NCBI GenBank assembly: GCA_002842505.1 | Contig: PHDE01000002.1 | Span: 1 to 64,000 of the forward strand | Reading direction: 5' to 3' | Source: Bacteroidetes bacterium HGW-Bacteroidetes-3 | GTDB taxonomy: Bacteria > Bacteroidota > Bacteroidia > Flavobacteriales > Flavobacteriaceae | Length of the DNA stretch: 64,000 nucleotides | Shown here: positions 1 to 8,740 of the stretch, piece after piece | Layout: every line of letters starts with the position of its first letter | How positions within the stretch are numbered: position 1 is the stretch's first letter | Translations under genes and position numbers: made by a program | The notes under the pieces: model-generated | Seen by the model: only the letters and a program-made list of their open reading frames with translations | Told to the model about the DNA's origin: nothing | Database searches by the model: none

Positions 1-2
1 AA

Positions 3-275
3 GATCAATTCAATCTAAATTTGCAATTAACCGCAAAGAACCAAGGAAAATACGCAAGGAGCCTTTTTGTTTGATATTTGATTACGCTATTTTCAAAATT
101 CTAAAATCAAAAATCATAAATCGTAATTCATTTTGCGTTAGCGATTGAAGCGGAAATCCTGGCATTGCGATTTAGGATGCTTAGTAAAATATTGCTGCGC
201 TCTGAACGCAATGACAGATTGGAACGGAAAGCGCGACCTGAAAGGAAACGCCAACCAAAAAGGTCGGCAGGCCAA
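3..275 (+). repeat. Interspersed repeat family 2, copy 1
   Basis: Shares atcaattcaatc..aaatttgcaattaaccgcaaagaa, tttgattacgctattttcaaaat, aaatcaaaaatcataaatcgtaattcattttgcgttagcgattg and a terminal cgccaacc with the copy at 27473-27750. Confidence 0.8.
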
Positions 276-425
276 AAACAATTAAAAATGAATAATTTAA
301 AGTTGAAAGATTGTTTAAATGTGTGAATTTTGTAACTCTGATATGGAATTATGTAACAAAAGAATGCTTACTTCTGGTCACCTTTGCAACAAATAAATAT
401 GAATCACATTTAAAAACAATAAATT

Positions 426-695
426 ATGAAAGCACAAAAAGTTATTTTAGCAACATTAGCGAGCGCAGCCATCGGAGCAGCTTTAGGTATATTATTTGCC
501 CCTCAAAAAGGCGCAAAAACAAGAAAGAAAATTTCAAAAAAAGGCAATGAATATTTAGAAGAATTTGAAGAAAAATTTAATGAATTTGTTGATACGGCCA
601 CAAAGAAATTTGAAACTATGAAAGTTGATGCGTCTAAAATGGCTAAAACCAAAATAGCTGAAGTAGAGGAAGTTGTAGGTAAAGTCACTAAATAA
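426..695 (+). CDS. YtxH domain-containing protein
   Basis: Short protein, N-terminal AAIGAALGILFAPQKGAKTRKKI typical of YtxH/gas-vesicle-like proteins. Confidence 0.8.
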   Translation: MKAQKVILATLASAAIGAALGILFAPQKGAKTRKKISKKGNEYLEEFEEKFNEFVDTATKKFETMKVDASKMAKTKIAEVEEVVGKVTK

Positions 696-824
696 AAAAG
701 GCAATTGGTACATTAACTGACAAGTAATATTGCACTATTTCGCAAAATACTTGAACGTTGAAGCTGATGTTATAAAACAAATACCAATTCAGTAAAACAA
801 TGTTTTTTAATTCAATCCCAGATT

Positions 825-2756
825 ATGTTTTATATGGAAAAAGCAGAAGAAAAACGGGCAGCTGAATTGGTAATTGCCAATATAGAACTTGCCTTTCAAA
901 ACGAAGAGAAAGGGAAGCGGGCAGCTGAGTTAATTATTGCCAATATTGAACTTGCTTTTCAAAATGAAGAGAAAGAAAAACGTGCAGCAGAGTTAATTAT
1001 TGCCAACAAAGAATTGGCTTTTCAAAATGAAGAAAAAGAAAAGCGCGCCGCTGAATTGGTAATTGCCAATGAAGAACTGGCTTTTCAAAATAAAGTGAAA
1101 GAAAAAAGGGCGGCAGAATTGATTGTTGCCAATAAAGAGTTGGCTTTTCAAAATAGGGAAAAAGAAAGAAGGGCAGCAGAGTTAATTATTGCCAATGAAG
1201 AATTGGCATTTCAAAATAATGTGAAAGAAAAACGCGCGGCCGAATTGGTGATTGCCAATGAGGAACTTGCTTTTCAAAACGAAGAAAAAGAAAAACGTGC
1301 AGCTGAATTGGTAATTGCCAATGAGGAATTGGCATTTCAGAATGAAGTAAAAGAGAAACGCGCGGCTGAATTGGTGATTGCCAACGAAGAATTAGCGTTT
1401 CAAAACGAAGAAAAAGAAAAACGCGCGGCAGAATTGGTGATTGCCAATGCTGAACTTGCCTTTCAAAATGAGGTAAAAGAAAAACGTGCGGCCGAATTGG
1501 TGATTGCCAATAAGGAACTTGCTTTTCAAAATGAAGAGAAAGAAAAACGTGCGGCAGAATTGATTGTCGCCAAAGAACGTGCCGAAGAAAGCGATCGATT
1601 AAAATCGGCTTTTTTAGCCAATATGTCTCATGAAATCCGTACGCCAATGAACGGTATTTTGGGTTTTGCAGGTTTGCTGAACACACCAAATCTTACCGGT
1701 GAAAAACAACAAGAATATATCCGAATTATTGAGCATAGCGGAAAACGTATGCTCAATATCATTAATGATATTGTAAGCATTTCGAAAATAGAATCAGGAA
1801 TACTGGAAGTTAACGTCTCTGAATCTAATGTGAGTGAGCAACTGGAATATGTTTATGACCTTTTTAACACGGAAACTGAAAAAAAAGGGATTCAACTTTC
1901 TTTTAAAAATTCTATTTTGATTAAAGATTTTATCATAAAAACCGACAGTGAAAAACTCTTTGCAATACTGACAAATCTCGTGAAAAATGCCATCAAGTTT
2001 ACCTATGAAGGCACTATTGAATTTGGTTGCGTTAAAAAGGGGAAATTCCTTGAATTTTATGTTAAAGATTCGGGTGTTGGTATTCGCCAAGAACAGAAGA
2101 AACTCATTTTTGAACGGTTTAGGCAAGGAAGTGAATCGCTTAGCCGGAATTATGAAGGCGCAGGTTTGGGTTTGTCCATTTCAAAAGCTTATGTTGAATT
2201 GTTAGGCGGAAAAATTTGGGTTGAAAGCGAAGAAGACATTGGTTCTACATTTTATTTTACCATTCCGTTCTTTTCTGAACAAAATGAAATGCAGATTGTT
2301 GATAAAGGTGTTGTTGAATTAGAAGAAAAAAATCAGAACAAAGGCCTTAAAATATTAATTACCGAAGATGATGAAACAACTGAAAAGTTAATTGCCATAC
2401 AAATTAAAAAATATTCCAAAGAAGTTTTAATAGCCAGAAACGGACTGGATGCGGTACAAATTTGCCGCAACAATCCAGATTTAGACTTGATTTTGATGGA
2501 TATAAAAATGCCTGTAATGAATGGCTATGAAGCAACAAAGCAAATTAGGGAGTTTAACAAAAAAGTAATTATTGTTGCGCAAACAGCCTACGCGCTTTTG
2601 GGAGACAAAGAAAAATCGATAGAAACTGGATTTAATGACTTTATTTTCAAACCTTTTAAAAATGTCACATTTGCCGATTTAATGGAAAAGCATTTTAAAA
2701 ACATTGACCATAAAGCAATAAAAAATCAGGTCACAAAGTCGGCAAAAAAAAATTAG
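825..2756 (+). CDS. Hybrid histidine kinase (repetitive coiled coil - HisKA - HATPase_c - REC)
   Basis: MSHEIRTPMNGILGF H-box, N/G boxes (NLVKNAIKFT, GAGLGLSISKAYVELLGG), C-terminal REC (ILITEDDE..LILMDIKMPVMNG); N-terminus consists of 21-aa repeats. Confidence 0.93.
   Translation: MFYMEKAEEKRAAELVIANIELAFQNEEKGKRAAELIIANIELAFQNEEKEKRAAELIIANKELAFQNEEKEKRAAELVIANEELAFQNKVKEKRAAELIVANKELAFQNREKERRAAELIIANEELAFQNNVKEKRAAELVIANEELAFQNEEKEKRAAELVIANEELAFQNEVKEKRAAELVIANEELAFQNEEKEKRAAELVIANAELAFQNEVKEKRAAELVIANKELAFQNEEKEKRAAELIVAKERAEESDRLKSAFLANMSHEIRTPMNGILGFAGLLNTPNLTGEKQQEYIRIIEHSGKRMLNIINDIVSISKIESGILEVNVSESNVSEQLEYVYDLFNTETEKKGIQLSFKNSILIKDFIIKTDSEKLFAILTNLVKNAIKFTYEGTIEFGCVKKGKFLEFYVKDSGVGIRQEQKKLIFERFRQGSESLSRNYEGAGLGLSISKAYVELLGGKIWVESEEDIGSTFYFTIPFFSEQNEMQIVDKGVVELEEKNQNKGLKILITEDDETTEKLIAIQIKKYSKEVLIARNGLDAVQICRNNPDLDLILMDIKMPVMNGYEATKQIREFNKKVIIVAQTAYALLGDKEKSIETGFNDFIFKPFKNVTFADLMEKHFKNIDHKAIKNQVTKSAKKN
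855..1580 (+). repeat. Tandem 63-bp repeat, 11 full copies plus a partial, encoding RAAELVIANEELAFQNEEKEK
   Basis: RAAEL codons recur every 63 bp from 855 to 1548. Confidence 0.97.
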
Positions 2757-2774
2757 TCTAAAAGCAACCAATAT

Positions 2775-3116
2775 ATGGAAATTAAACCCAGTATATTTGA
2801 AACATTATTTGAAAAAGCGGAAACGTTTGGCAAAACAACCTATGAGATTTCAAAGCTCAAAGCCTTGGAAACAACAACCGTGGTGGCAACTTCTGTGGTG
2901 GCAAGAATAAGCGTTATTCTCATGATTTCTATGTTTCTGCTAGTTTTTAACATTGGCGTTGCTTTGTTTCTTGGAGAACTGCTAGGAAAGGTTTATTACG
3001 GATTTTTTATTGTGGCGGGATTTTACCTGATTGCCGGACTTATATTGCATTTTTTCCTTCATAAATGGATTGAAAAACCTTTGAGCAATTTAATTATTAC
3101 GCAAGCACTTAAATAA
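2775..3116 (+). CDS. Phage holin family/YqjE-like (Phage_holin_3_6) membrane protein
   Basis: Two hydrophobic helices in a ~113 aa protein next to YtxH/AI-2E genes. Confidence 0.65.
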   Translation: MEIKPSIFETLFEKAETFGKTTYEISKLKALETTTVVATSVVARISVILMISMFLLVFNIGVALFLGELLGKVYYGFFIVAGFYLIAGLILHFFLHKWIEKPLSNLIITQALK

Positions 3117-3124
3117 AACAATCT

Positions 3125-3532
3125 ATGGAACCAATTACAACACAACATGAATTGAGCGCTGCCATTCTTCGATTGGAGTACCAACAATCTGAAGACGGGA
3201 AAGCATTGAAAGAACAATTCCATTTGGCCTACAATAGTGTAAAGCCCGCGAATATTATCCTGGATACTTTAAAAAATTTAGGGGAATCGAGCATTATAAA
3301 AGACAATCTTTTTAATACATCCGTTGGTTTTGGCACTGGCTATCTTTCAAAAATGATTTTTCAGGGCGTTGTTAACAGTCCAATAAAAAAACTTCTCGGC
3401 TCGGCTTTAATGTTTGGCATCACAAATTTAGTGGCAAAAAATCCAGAAGGCATTAAAGCAATGGCCAGTAAAATTTTTAAACTTTTCGGAAACCATTCAA
3501 ATGAAGAAGACCAAGAACCTGAAACTTATTAA
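3125..3532 (+). CDS. Conserved hypothetical protein
   Basis: ORF tightly following 2775-3116. Confidence 0.7.
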   Translation: MEPITTQHELSAAILRLEYQQSEDGKALKEQFHLAYNSVKPANIILDTLKNLGESSIIKDNLFNTSVGFGTGYLSKMIFQGVVNSPIKKLLGSALMFGITNLVAKNPEGIKAMASKIFKLFGNHSNEEDQEPETY

Positions 3533-3554
3533 GCCAATAAAATATTTTCCTGAG

Positions 3555-4667
3555 ATGGATGCAAATAAAGATTTAAACTTTCCATTTTATATAAAGGCAA
3601 CGATTCTTTTAGTCGGACTTTTTGCATTTGTAAGTATGCTTTATATTGCACAGGAAATCATTGTGCCGCTCATTTTTTCGGTCATGATTGCCGTTTTGCT
3701 CCATCCAATTGTCAACTTTTTTGTTAGGATGAAAATAAATAGGGTAGTCGCCATTATTTTTACCTTATTTCTTACCGTTTTAATCACAGCCTCATTGGCA
3801 GCGCTAGTTTTTAGGCAGGCAAGCATTTTCGCGGAAACTTGGCCAGGTTTATTCGACAAGCTTTCCGCAACGTTTGATGATTTTACGCATTGGTGTTCTC
3901 GTTATTTTGATCTTAACCAATGGAAAGTAAATAGGTGGATAAAAACCGCTAAAACCGAATCGCTCACAATAAGCGGTGCAGATGTGGGCCAAACCATGTT
4001 TGCGGTTGGCAACGGCATTATGGTTATGCTGCTTATTCCGGTTTATGTCTTTATTTTGTTGTATTATAATAAACTTTTGATAGCGTTTATTCACAAGGTT
4101 TTTGCGAGCAGCGACCAAAAAAGAATCAGCAAAATTATTTCAGAAACCAAAACTGTAATTCAGCGGTATCTTGCCGGGCTCGTTATTGAAGCTATTATTG
4201 TGGGAATTTTAAACATTACGGCGCTGTTTGCGCTTGGCATTGAATATGCCATTTTGCTAGGCATTATCGGCGCATTGCTTAACGTTATCCCTTATATCGG
4301 TGGTTTGGTTGCCGTTGCATTGCCAATGGCGGTTGCTTTGGCCACAAAATCATCGGGCATGTACGCCTTTTATGTTCTGGGAATTTACTACATCATTCAA
4401 GTGATAGACAATAATTTAATTGTTCCTTTAATTGTATCTTCAAAAGTAAAAATCAATGCGCTTTTCGCAATCATAGTCGTTTTTGCGGGGAATGCATTGT
4501 GGGGAATCTCAGGAATGTTTTTGTCCATTCCGCTACTTGCTATCGTAAAAGTTATTTTTGATCACATAGAACCTTTAAAGCCTTGGGGATTTTTATTGGG
4601 CGACACCATGCCTGAAAATTCGATTATTAAACCAATCATTAAAAAAATCAAAAGCAAAATTTCATAA
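3555..4667 (+). CDS. AI-2E family transporter (PerM/YhhT-like permease)
   Basis: Multi-TM protein with GALLNVIPYIGGLVA motif; the ORF opens at 3501 but ATG at 3555 avoids overlap with the upstream gene. Confidence 0.88.
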   Translation: MDANKDLNFPFYIKATILLVGLFAFVSMLYIAQEIIVPLIFSVMIAVLLHPIVNFFVRMKINRVVAIIFTLFLTVLITASLAALVFRQASIFAETWPGLFDKLSATFDDFTHWCSRYFDLNQWKVNRWIKTAKTESLTISGADVGQTMFAVGNGIMVMLLIPVYVFILLYYNKLLIAFIHKVFASSDQKRISKIISETKTVIQRYLAGLVIEAIIVGILNITALFALGIEYAILLGIIGALLNVIPYIGGLVAVALPMAVALATKSSGMYAFYVLGIYYIIQVIDNNLIVPLIVSSKVKINALFAIIVVFAGNALWGISGMFLSIPLLAIVKVIFDHIEPLKPWGFLLGDTMPENSIIKPIIKKIKSKIS

Positions 4668-4681
4668 CTTCATTTAATTAT

Positions 4682-4900
4682 TTGGTTGGCGTTCCCCCGC
4701 CGAAAAGGCGGGGGCGGGCTTTCCGTTACAAACTTTTTTCGCCAAAAAGCTCAAAAAGGTTTTCCGCTGCAATCCCTAACGCGTATTGATTTACGATCTC
4801 TGATTTTTGATTTACGATTTTAAAATAGCGTAATAAAATGTCAACCAAAACAAAATTGCTCGTTGCGGTTAAATGCAAGTTTATATTGAATTGATTTTTT
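4682..4900 (-). repeat. Interspersed repeat family 2, copy 2 (reverse orientation)
   Basis: Reverse complement matches family 2: ggttggcgttccc, ctaacgcgtattgatttacgat, aaaatagcgtaa, ttgcggttaaatgcaagtttatattgaattgat. Confidence 0.75.
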
Positions 4901-5057
4901 ATAATTTTTTACTTGTTTTTTATCATAGAATACGCATCGATTTACGACAGAAAATTTACGACCTGCCCGCAGGTTTTAAAATTTAAAAAACACTAACAAC
5001 AAACAACCACTAACCAAAAACCAAAAAATCGTATATTCGCATTTGAAATCTAAAAGA

Positions 5058-6419
5058 ATGAAGTACGCTAAAAATATTTTGGAAACCATTGGAAACACGC
5101 CTTTGGTTAAATTAAATAAAATAGTTAAAGAAATTGACGCTTTGGTGTTGGCTAAAGTGGAAACATTTAATCCCGGAAATTCGGTAAAGGACAGGATGGC
5201 CGTTAAAATGATTGAAGATGCCGAAAAACAAGGAAAATTAAAGCCGGGAGGAACCATTATTGAAGGCACTTCCGGAAATACGGGAATGGGATTGGCTTTG
5301 GTGGCAATTATTAAAGGCTACAAACTTATATGCGTGATTAGCGATAAACAGTCCAAAGAAAAAATGGATATTTTAAGGGCGGTTGGCGCTGTGGTAGTTG
5401 TTTGTCCAACGAATGTTGGGCCCGATGATCCGCGTTCCTATTATTCTGTTTCAAAACGTTTGGCTAAAGAAACCCCAAATTCTTGGTATGTAAACCAATA
5501 CGACAATCCTTCAAATTCCTTGGCACATTATGAACAAACCGGACCCGAAATTTGGGAACAAACAGCGGGAAAAATCACTCATTTTGTTTCAGGGGTTGGC
5601 ACCGGTGGAACTATTTCAGGCGTTGGAAAATATTTAAAGGAAAAAAATCCTGCCATAAAAATATGGGGAATAGATACTTATGGCTCTGTTTTTAAAAAGT
5701 TCCACGAAACCGGAATTTTCGATGAAAATGAAATTTACCCTTATATCACCGAGGGCATTGGAGAAGATATTCTTCCTAAAAATGTGGATTTCAGCATTAT
5801 CGATGGATTTACCAAAGTTACCGATAAGGATGCGGCGGTATATACCCGTAAAATAGCGAAAGAAGAAGGTATTTTTGTTGGAAATTCAGCGGGTTCCGCA
5901 GTAAAAGGCTTATTGCAATTAAAAGAACATTTCAAAAAAGATGATGTGGTGGTGGTGCTTTTTCATGACCACGGCAGTCGATATGTGGCAAAAATATTTA
6001 ATGACGACTGGATGCGGGAACGCGGATTTTTGGACGATGAAAAAAAAGTTGCCATAGATTTAATCAGAGATCGATTAGATTCACCAATGATTACGGTAAA
6101 AACGGAAGAATTGGTGTCCCATGCCATTGATAGAATGCGCCATAACGACATTTCCCAGATACCGGTTACAGATGTAGACGGATTTGTGGGCTCTGTGGAC
6201 GAAAGTGATTTATTTCGCTTGTATTTTGACGATAAGGATATCGCCAACAAACCAATTAAAGAAGTGATGAGGGCACCTTTTCCAATCGTGAAAGGCGATA
6301 CGTCCATAGATCAAATTTCGAAGCTCATCAACAGAGATAATGGTGCTGTTTTGGTAGATTTGGGTGGCGATAAATTTCATATTATCACCAAACATGATGT
6401 AATAAGGGCAATTCAGTAA
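5058..6419 (+). CDS. PLP-dependent cystathionine beta-synthase-like enzyme with C-terminal CBS pair
   Basis: NPGNSVKDRMA, EGTSGNTGMGLA, GTGGTISGVGKYLKE; CBS domains in the C-terminal third; ATG at 5058 preferred over the upstream TTG. Confidence 0.92.
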   Translation: MKYAKNILETIGNTPLVKLNKIVKEIDALVLAKVETFNPGNSVKDRMAVKMIEDAEKQGKLKPGGTIIEGTSGNTGMGLALVAIIKGYKLICVISDKQSKEKMDILRAVGAVVVVCPTNVGPDDPRSYYSVSKRLAKETPNSWYVNQYDNPSNSLAHYEQTGPEIWEQTAGKITHFVSGVGTGGTISGVGKYLKEKNPAIKIWGIDTYGSVFKKFHETGIFDENEIYPYITEGIGEDILPKNVDFSIIDGFTKVTDKDAAVYTRKIAKEEGIFVGNSAGSAVKGLLQLKEHFKKDDVVVVLFHDHGSRYVAKIFNDDWMRERGFLDDEKKVAIDLIRDRLDSPMITVKTEELVSHAIDRMRHNDISQIPVTDVDGFVGSVDESDLFRLYFDDKDIANKPIKEVMRAPFPIVKGDTSIDQISKLINRDNGAVLVDLGGDKFHIITKHDVIRAIQ

Positions 6420-6489
6420 AGCCTTTTATAAAACCGAAAGACCAAAAAAATACCAGATTCAAGATACCAAATACCAGATTCAAAAAGAT

Positions 6490-6586
6490 ATGAAACGAGC
6501 ATAACAAATTTTGATACACACAGAAATGATTAATGGCGAACAGTCCCGAATTTTCGGGATTACCAATAAAAAATAAAATTTAACAG
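6490..6586 (+). repeat. ATGAAA-bounded element copy A (abuts start codon of 6587 CDS)
   Basis: ATGAAACGAGCATAACAAATTTTGATACAC...CAGTCCCGAATTTTCGGGATTACCAATAAAAAATAAAATTTAACAG then ATGAAA. Confidence 0.9.
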
Positions 6587-7528
6587 ATGAAAAAAATATT
6601 AGTTACCGGAGGTGCCGGATTTATTGGATCACATTTATGTGAGCGTTTATTGAATGAAGGCAACGAAGTCATTTGCCTTGACAATTATTTTTCAAGCAAC
6701 AAAAGCAATATTATTGGATTGACCTCAAATCCGTTTTTTGAGATGGTACGGCACGACATTACGCAACCATATTTTGCGGAAGTAGATGAAATTTACAATT
6801 TAGCTTGTCCGGCAAGCCCTATTTACTACCAGCACGATCCTATAAAAACGATACAAACTTCAGTAATGGGAGCCATCAATATGTTGGGTTTGGCAAAGCG
6901 GCTGAATGCGAAAATTTTGCAAGCAAGCACCAGTGAAGTCTATGGCGACCCTATTGTGCATCCCCAAAAAGAAGATTATTGGGGCAATGTAAACCCAATC
7001 GGTTTAAGGTCGTGTTATGATGAAGGCAAAAGATGCGCGGAAACCTTGTTTATGGATTATCACCATCAAAATAAAGTCGCCATTAAAATTATACGAATTT
7101 TCAATACCTACGGACCAAATATGAATGTAAACGACGGCAGGGTTGTTTCCAATTTTATAGTGCAGGCATTAAGAGGGGAAAATATTACCATTTATGGCGA
7201 CGGCTTGCAAACACGTTCTTTTCAATATGTGGATGATTTGGTGGAAGGAATGATTAGAATGATGAATGCCGATCCTAAATTTTTAGGTCCGGTGAATTTG
7301 GGAAATCCTAACGAGTTTACCATGTTACAGCTTGCCAAAACAATTATTGATTTAACAGGGTCATCTTCTAAAATTATTTTTATGCCTTTACCAAAAGACG
7401 ATCCAAAACAAAGACAGCCCAATATTGAACTTGCCAAAGAAAAATTAAATGGCTGGGAACCTAAAATTCAATTGGAAGAAGGACTTAAGAAGACGATTCT
7501 TTATTTTGATAAAATTTTAAATGATTGA
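6587..7528 (+). CDS. UDP-glucuronic acid decarboxylase / NAD-dependent epimerase
   Basis: [19 protein letters not shown], Yx3K-type [21 protein letters not shown]. Confidence 0.93.
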   Translation: MKKILVTGGAGFIGSHLCERLLNEGNEVICLDNYFSSNKSNIIGLTSNPFFEMVRHDITQPYFAEVDEIYNLACPASPIYYQHDPIKTIQTSVMGAINMLGLAKRLNAKILQASTSEVYGDPIVHPQKEDYWGNVNPIGLRSCYDEGKRCAETLFMDYHHQNKVAIKIIRIFNTYGPNMNVNDGRVVSNFIVQALRGENITIYGDGLQTRSFQYVDDLVEGMIRMMNADPKFLGPVNLGNPNEFTMLQLAKTIIDLTGSSSKIIFMPLPKDDPKQRQPNIELAKEKLNGWEPKIQLEEGLKKTILYFDKILND

Positions 7529-7657
7529 TAATTAAGTTAATAAGAAACAAATTTACAACAACTTTAAAAAGTTAAAGTAATCATTTTCATAATTATCGAG
7601 CGCATCCAAATTAAAGTTTATGGGAAACAGTTAATCTAACAATCTAACAATCCAACT

Positions 7658-8740
7658 ATCAAACCACTAAAGGTCATACAACTTATAGATTCTTTAAGCC
7701 CAGGAGGCGCTGAAATGATGGCGGTAAATATCGCCAATGCTTTGGCTGAAAATGGGGTGAAATCGCATTTATGCGCCACAAGGAAAGAAGGAAATTTAAA
7801 GACCAAAATAGAAGCAAATGTGCGGTATTTGTTTTTAAATAAAAAAAGTGTATTGGATTTAAAAGCTTTGGAAAAATTAGTTCAGTATATAAAATTGAAT
7901 GAAATAAGCATCATCCACGCACATGCAACCTCTTATTTTACGGCTTTTATAATTAAAGTATGGCTTCCAAAAGTAAATATCGTTTGGCATGATCATTATG
8001 GAAAAAGCGAAAATTTAAGCCTGCGTAAAAAATTTCCATTGACTTTTATTTCAAAAACTTTTAAATCGGTTATATCTGTAAACAGCAATTTGCATCAATG
8101 GGCAAAGCAAAATTTACATGCAAAACAGTACAAGTATTTGGCAAATTTTGCTTCATTCAATCCCGAAAATACAAAACTGACAAAATTGAATGGCTTAAAC
8201 GAAAAACGCATCGTGTGTGTGGCCAATCTAAGGCCGCAAAAAGACCATTTGAATCTGTTGAAAGCTTTTAAAATAGTACAAGGAAAGCATATTGGCTGGA
8301 CTTTGCATTTGGTGGGAATGGATTTGCATGATTCCTATTCCGAAGAAATAAAATATTATATTACCTCATATAATTTAAACGCTTCCGTATTTTTGTATGG
8401 AAGCTGCTCTGATATTCAGTATATTTTGGAACAGGCCACAATTGGAGTTTTGGCTTCAAAATCGGAGGGCCTTCCAGTGGCATTGCTGGAATACGGTTTG
8501 GCGAAATTGCCCGTAGTTGTTACGGATGTTGGTGAATGCGGCACAGTGGTCAGTAACATGGAAAGTGGGATAGTTGTGCCTCCAAATAATGCAAATAAAC
8601 TATCAGAAGCGCTTCTTTTTCTAATTGAAAATGAAAACCAACGAGCATTGTTCGGAGAAAATTTATATCATAAAGTGTGTTTAAATTACAGTCGAAATGC
8701 CTTTATAAACCAATTAACAGCAATATACAAGCTTGAATAA
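7658..8740 (+). CDS. Glycosyltransferase family 4 (start codon uncertain)
   Basis: First ATG is at 7715, but the in-frame upstream codons read KPLKVIQLIDSLSPGGAE, the usual GT4 N-terminus; C-terminal ASKSEGLPVALLEYGLAKLPVVVTDVGECGTVV. Confidence 0.85.
   Translation: MKPLKVIQLIDSLSPGGAEMMAVNIANALAENGVKSHLCATRKEGNLKTKIEANVRYLFLNKKSVLDLKALEKLVQYIKLNEISIIHAHATSYFTAFIIKVWLPKVNIVWHDHYGKSENLSLRKKFPLTFISKTFKSVISVNSNLHQWAKQNLHAKQYKYLANFASFNPENTKLTKLNGLNEKRIVCVANLRPQKDHLNLLKAFKIVQGKHIGWTLHLVGMDLHDSYSEEIKYYITSYNLNASVFLYGSCSDIQYILEQATIGVLASKSEGLPVALLEYGLAKLPVVVTDVGECGTVVSNMESGIVVPPNNANKLSEALLFLIENENQRALFGENLYHKVCLNYSRNAFINQLTAIYKLE

Noticed and set aside
311-550. 79-aa ORF overlapping YtxH gene
   Set aside because: Different frame across the intergenic region and the start of the YtxH gene; no coding signal.
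855-1580. Tandem repeat considered as a CRISPR array
   Set aside because: Contiguous 63-bp units with no spacers, in frame inside a kinase gene.
1186-1689. 167-aa minus-strand ORF with repeated HWQSPI..HVFLFLRFE
   Set aside because: Exact antisense of the 63-bp coding repeats of the histidine kinase; openness is a by-product of the repeat.
2775-3116. Phage holin annotation as a sign of prophage
   Set aside because: Only a holin-family-like small membrane protein; no phage structural, lysis or integrase genes nearby.
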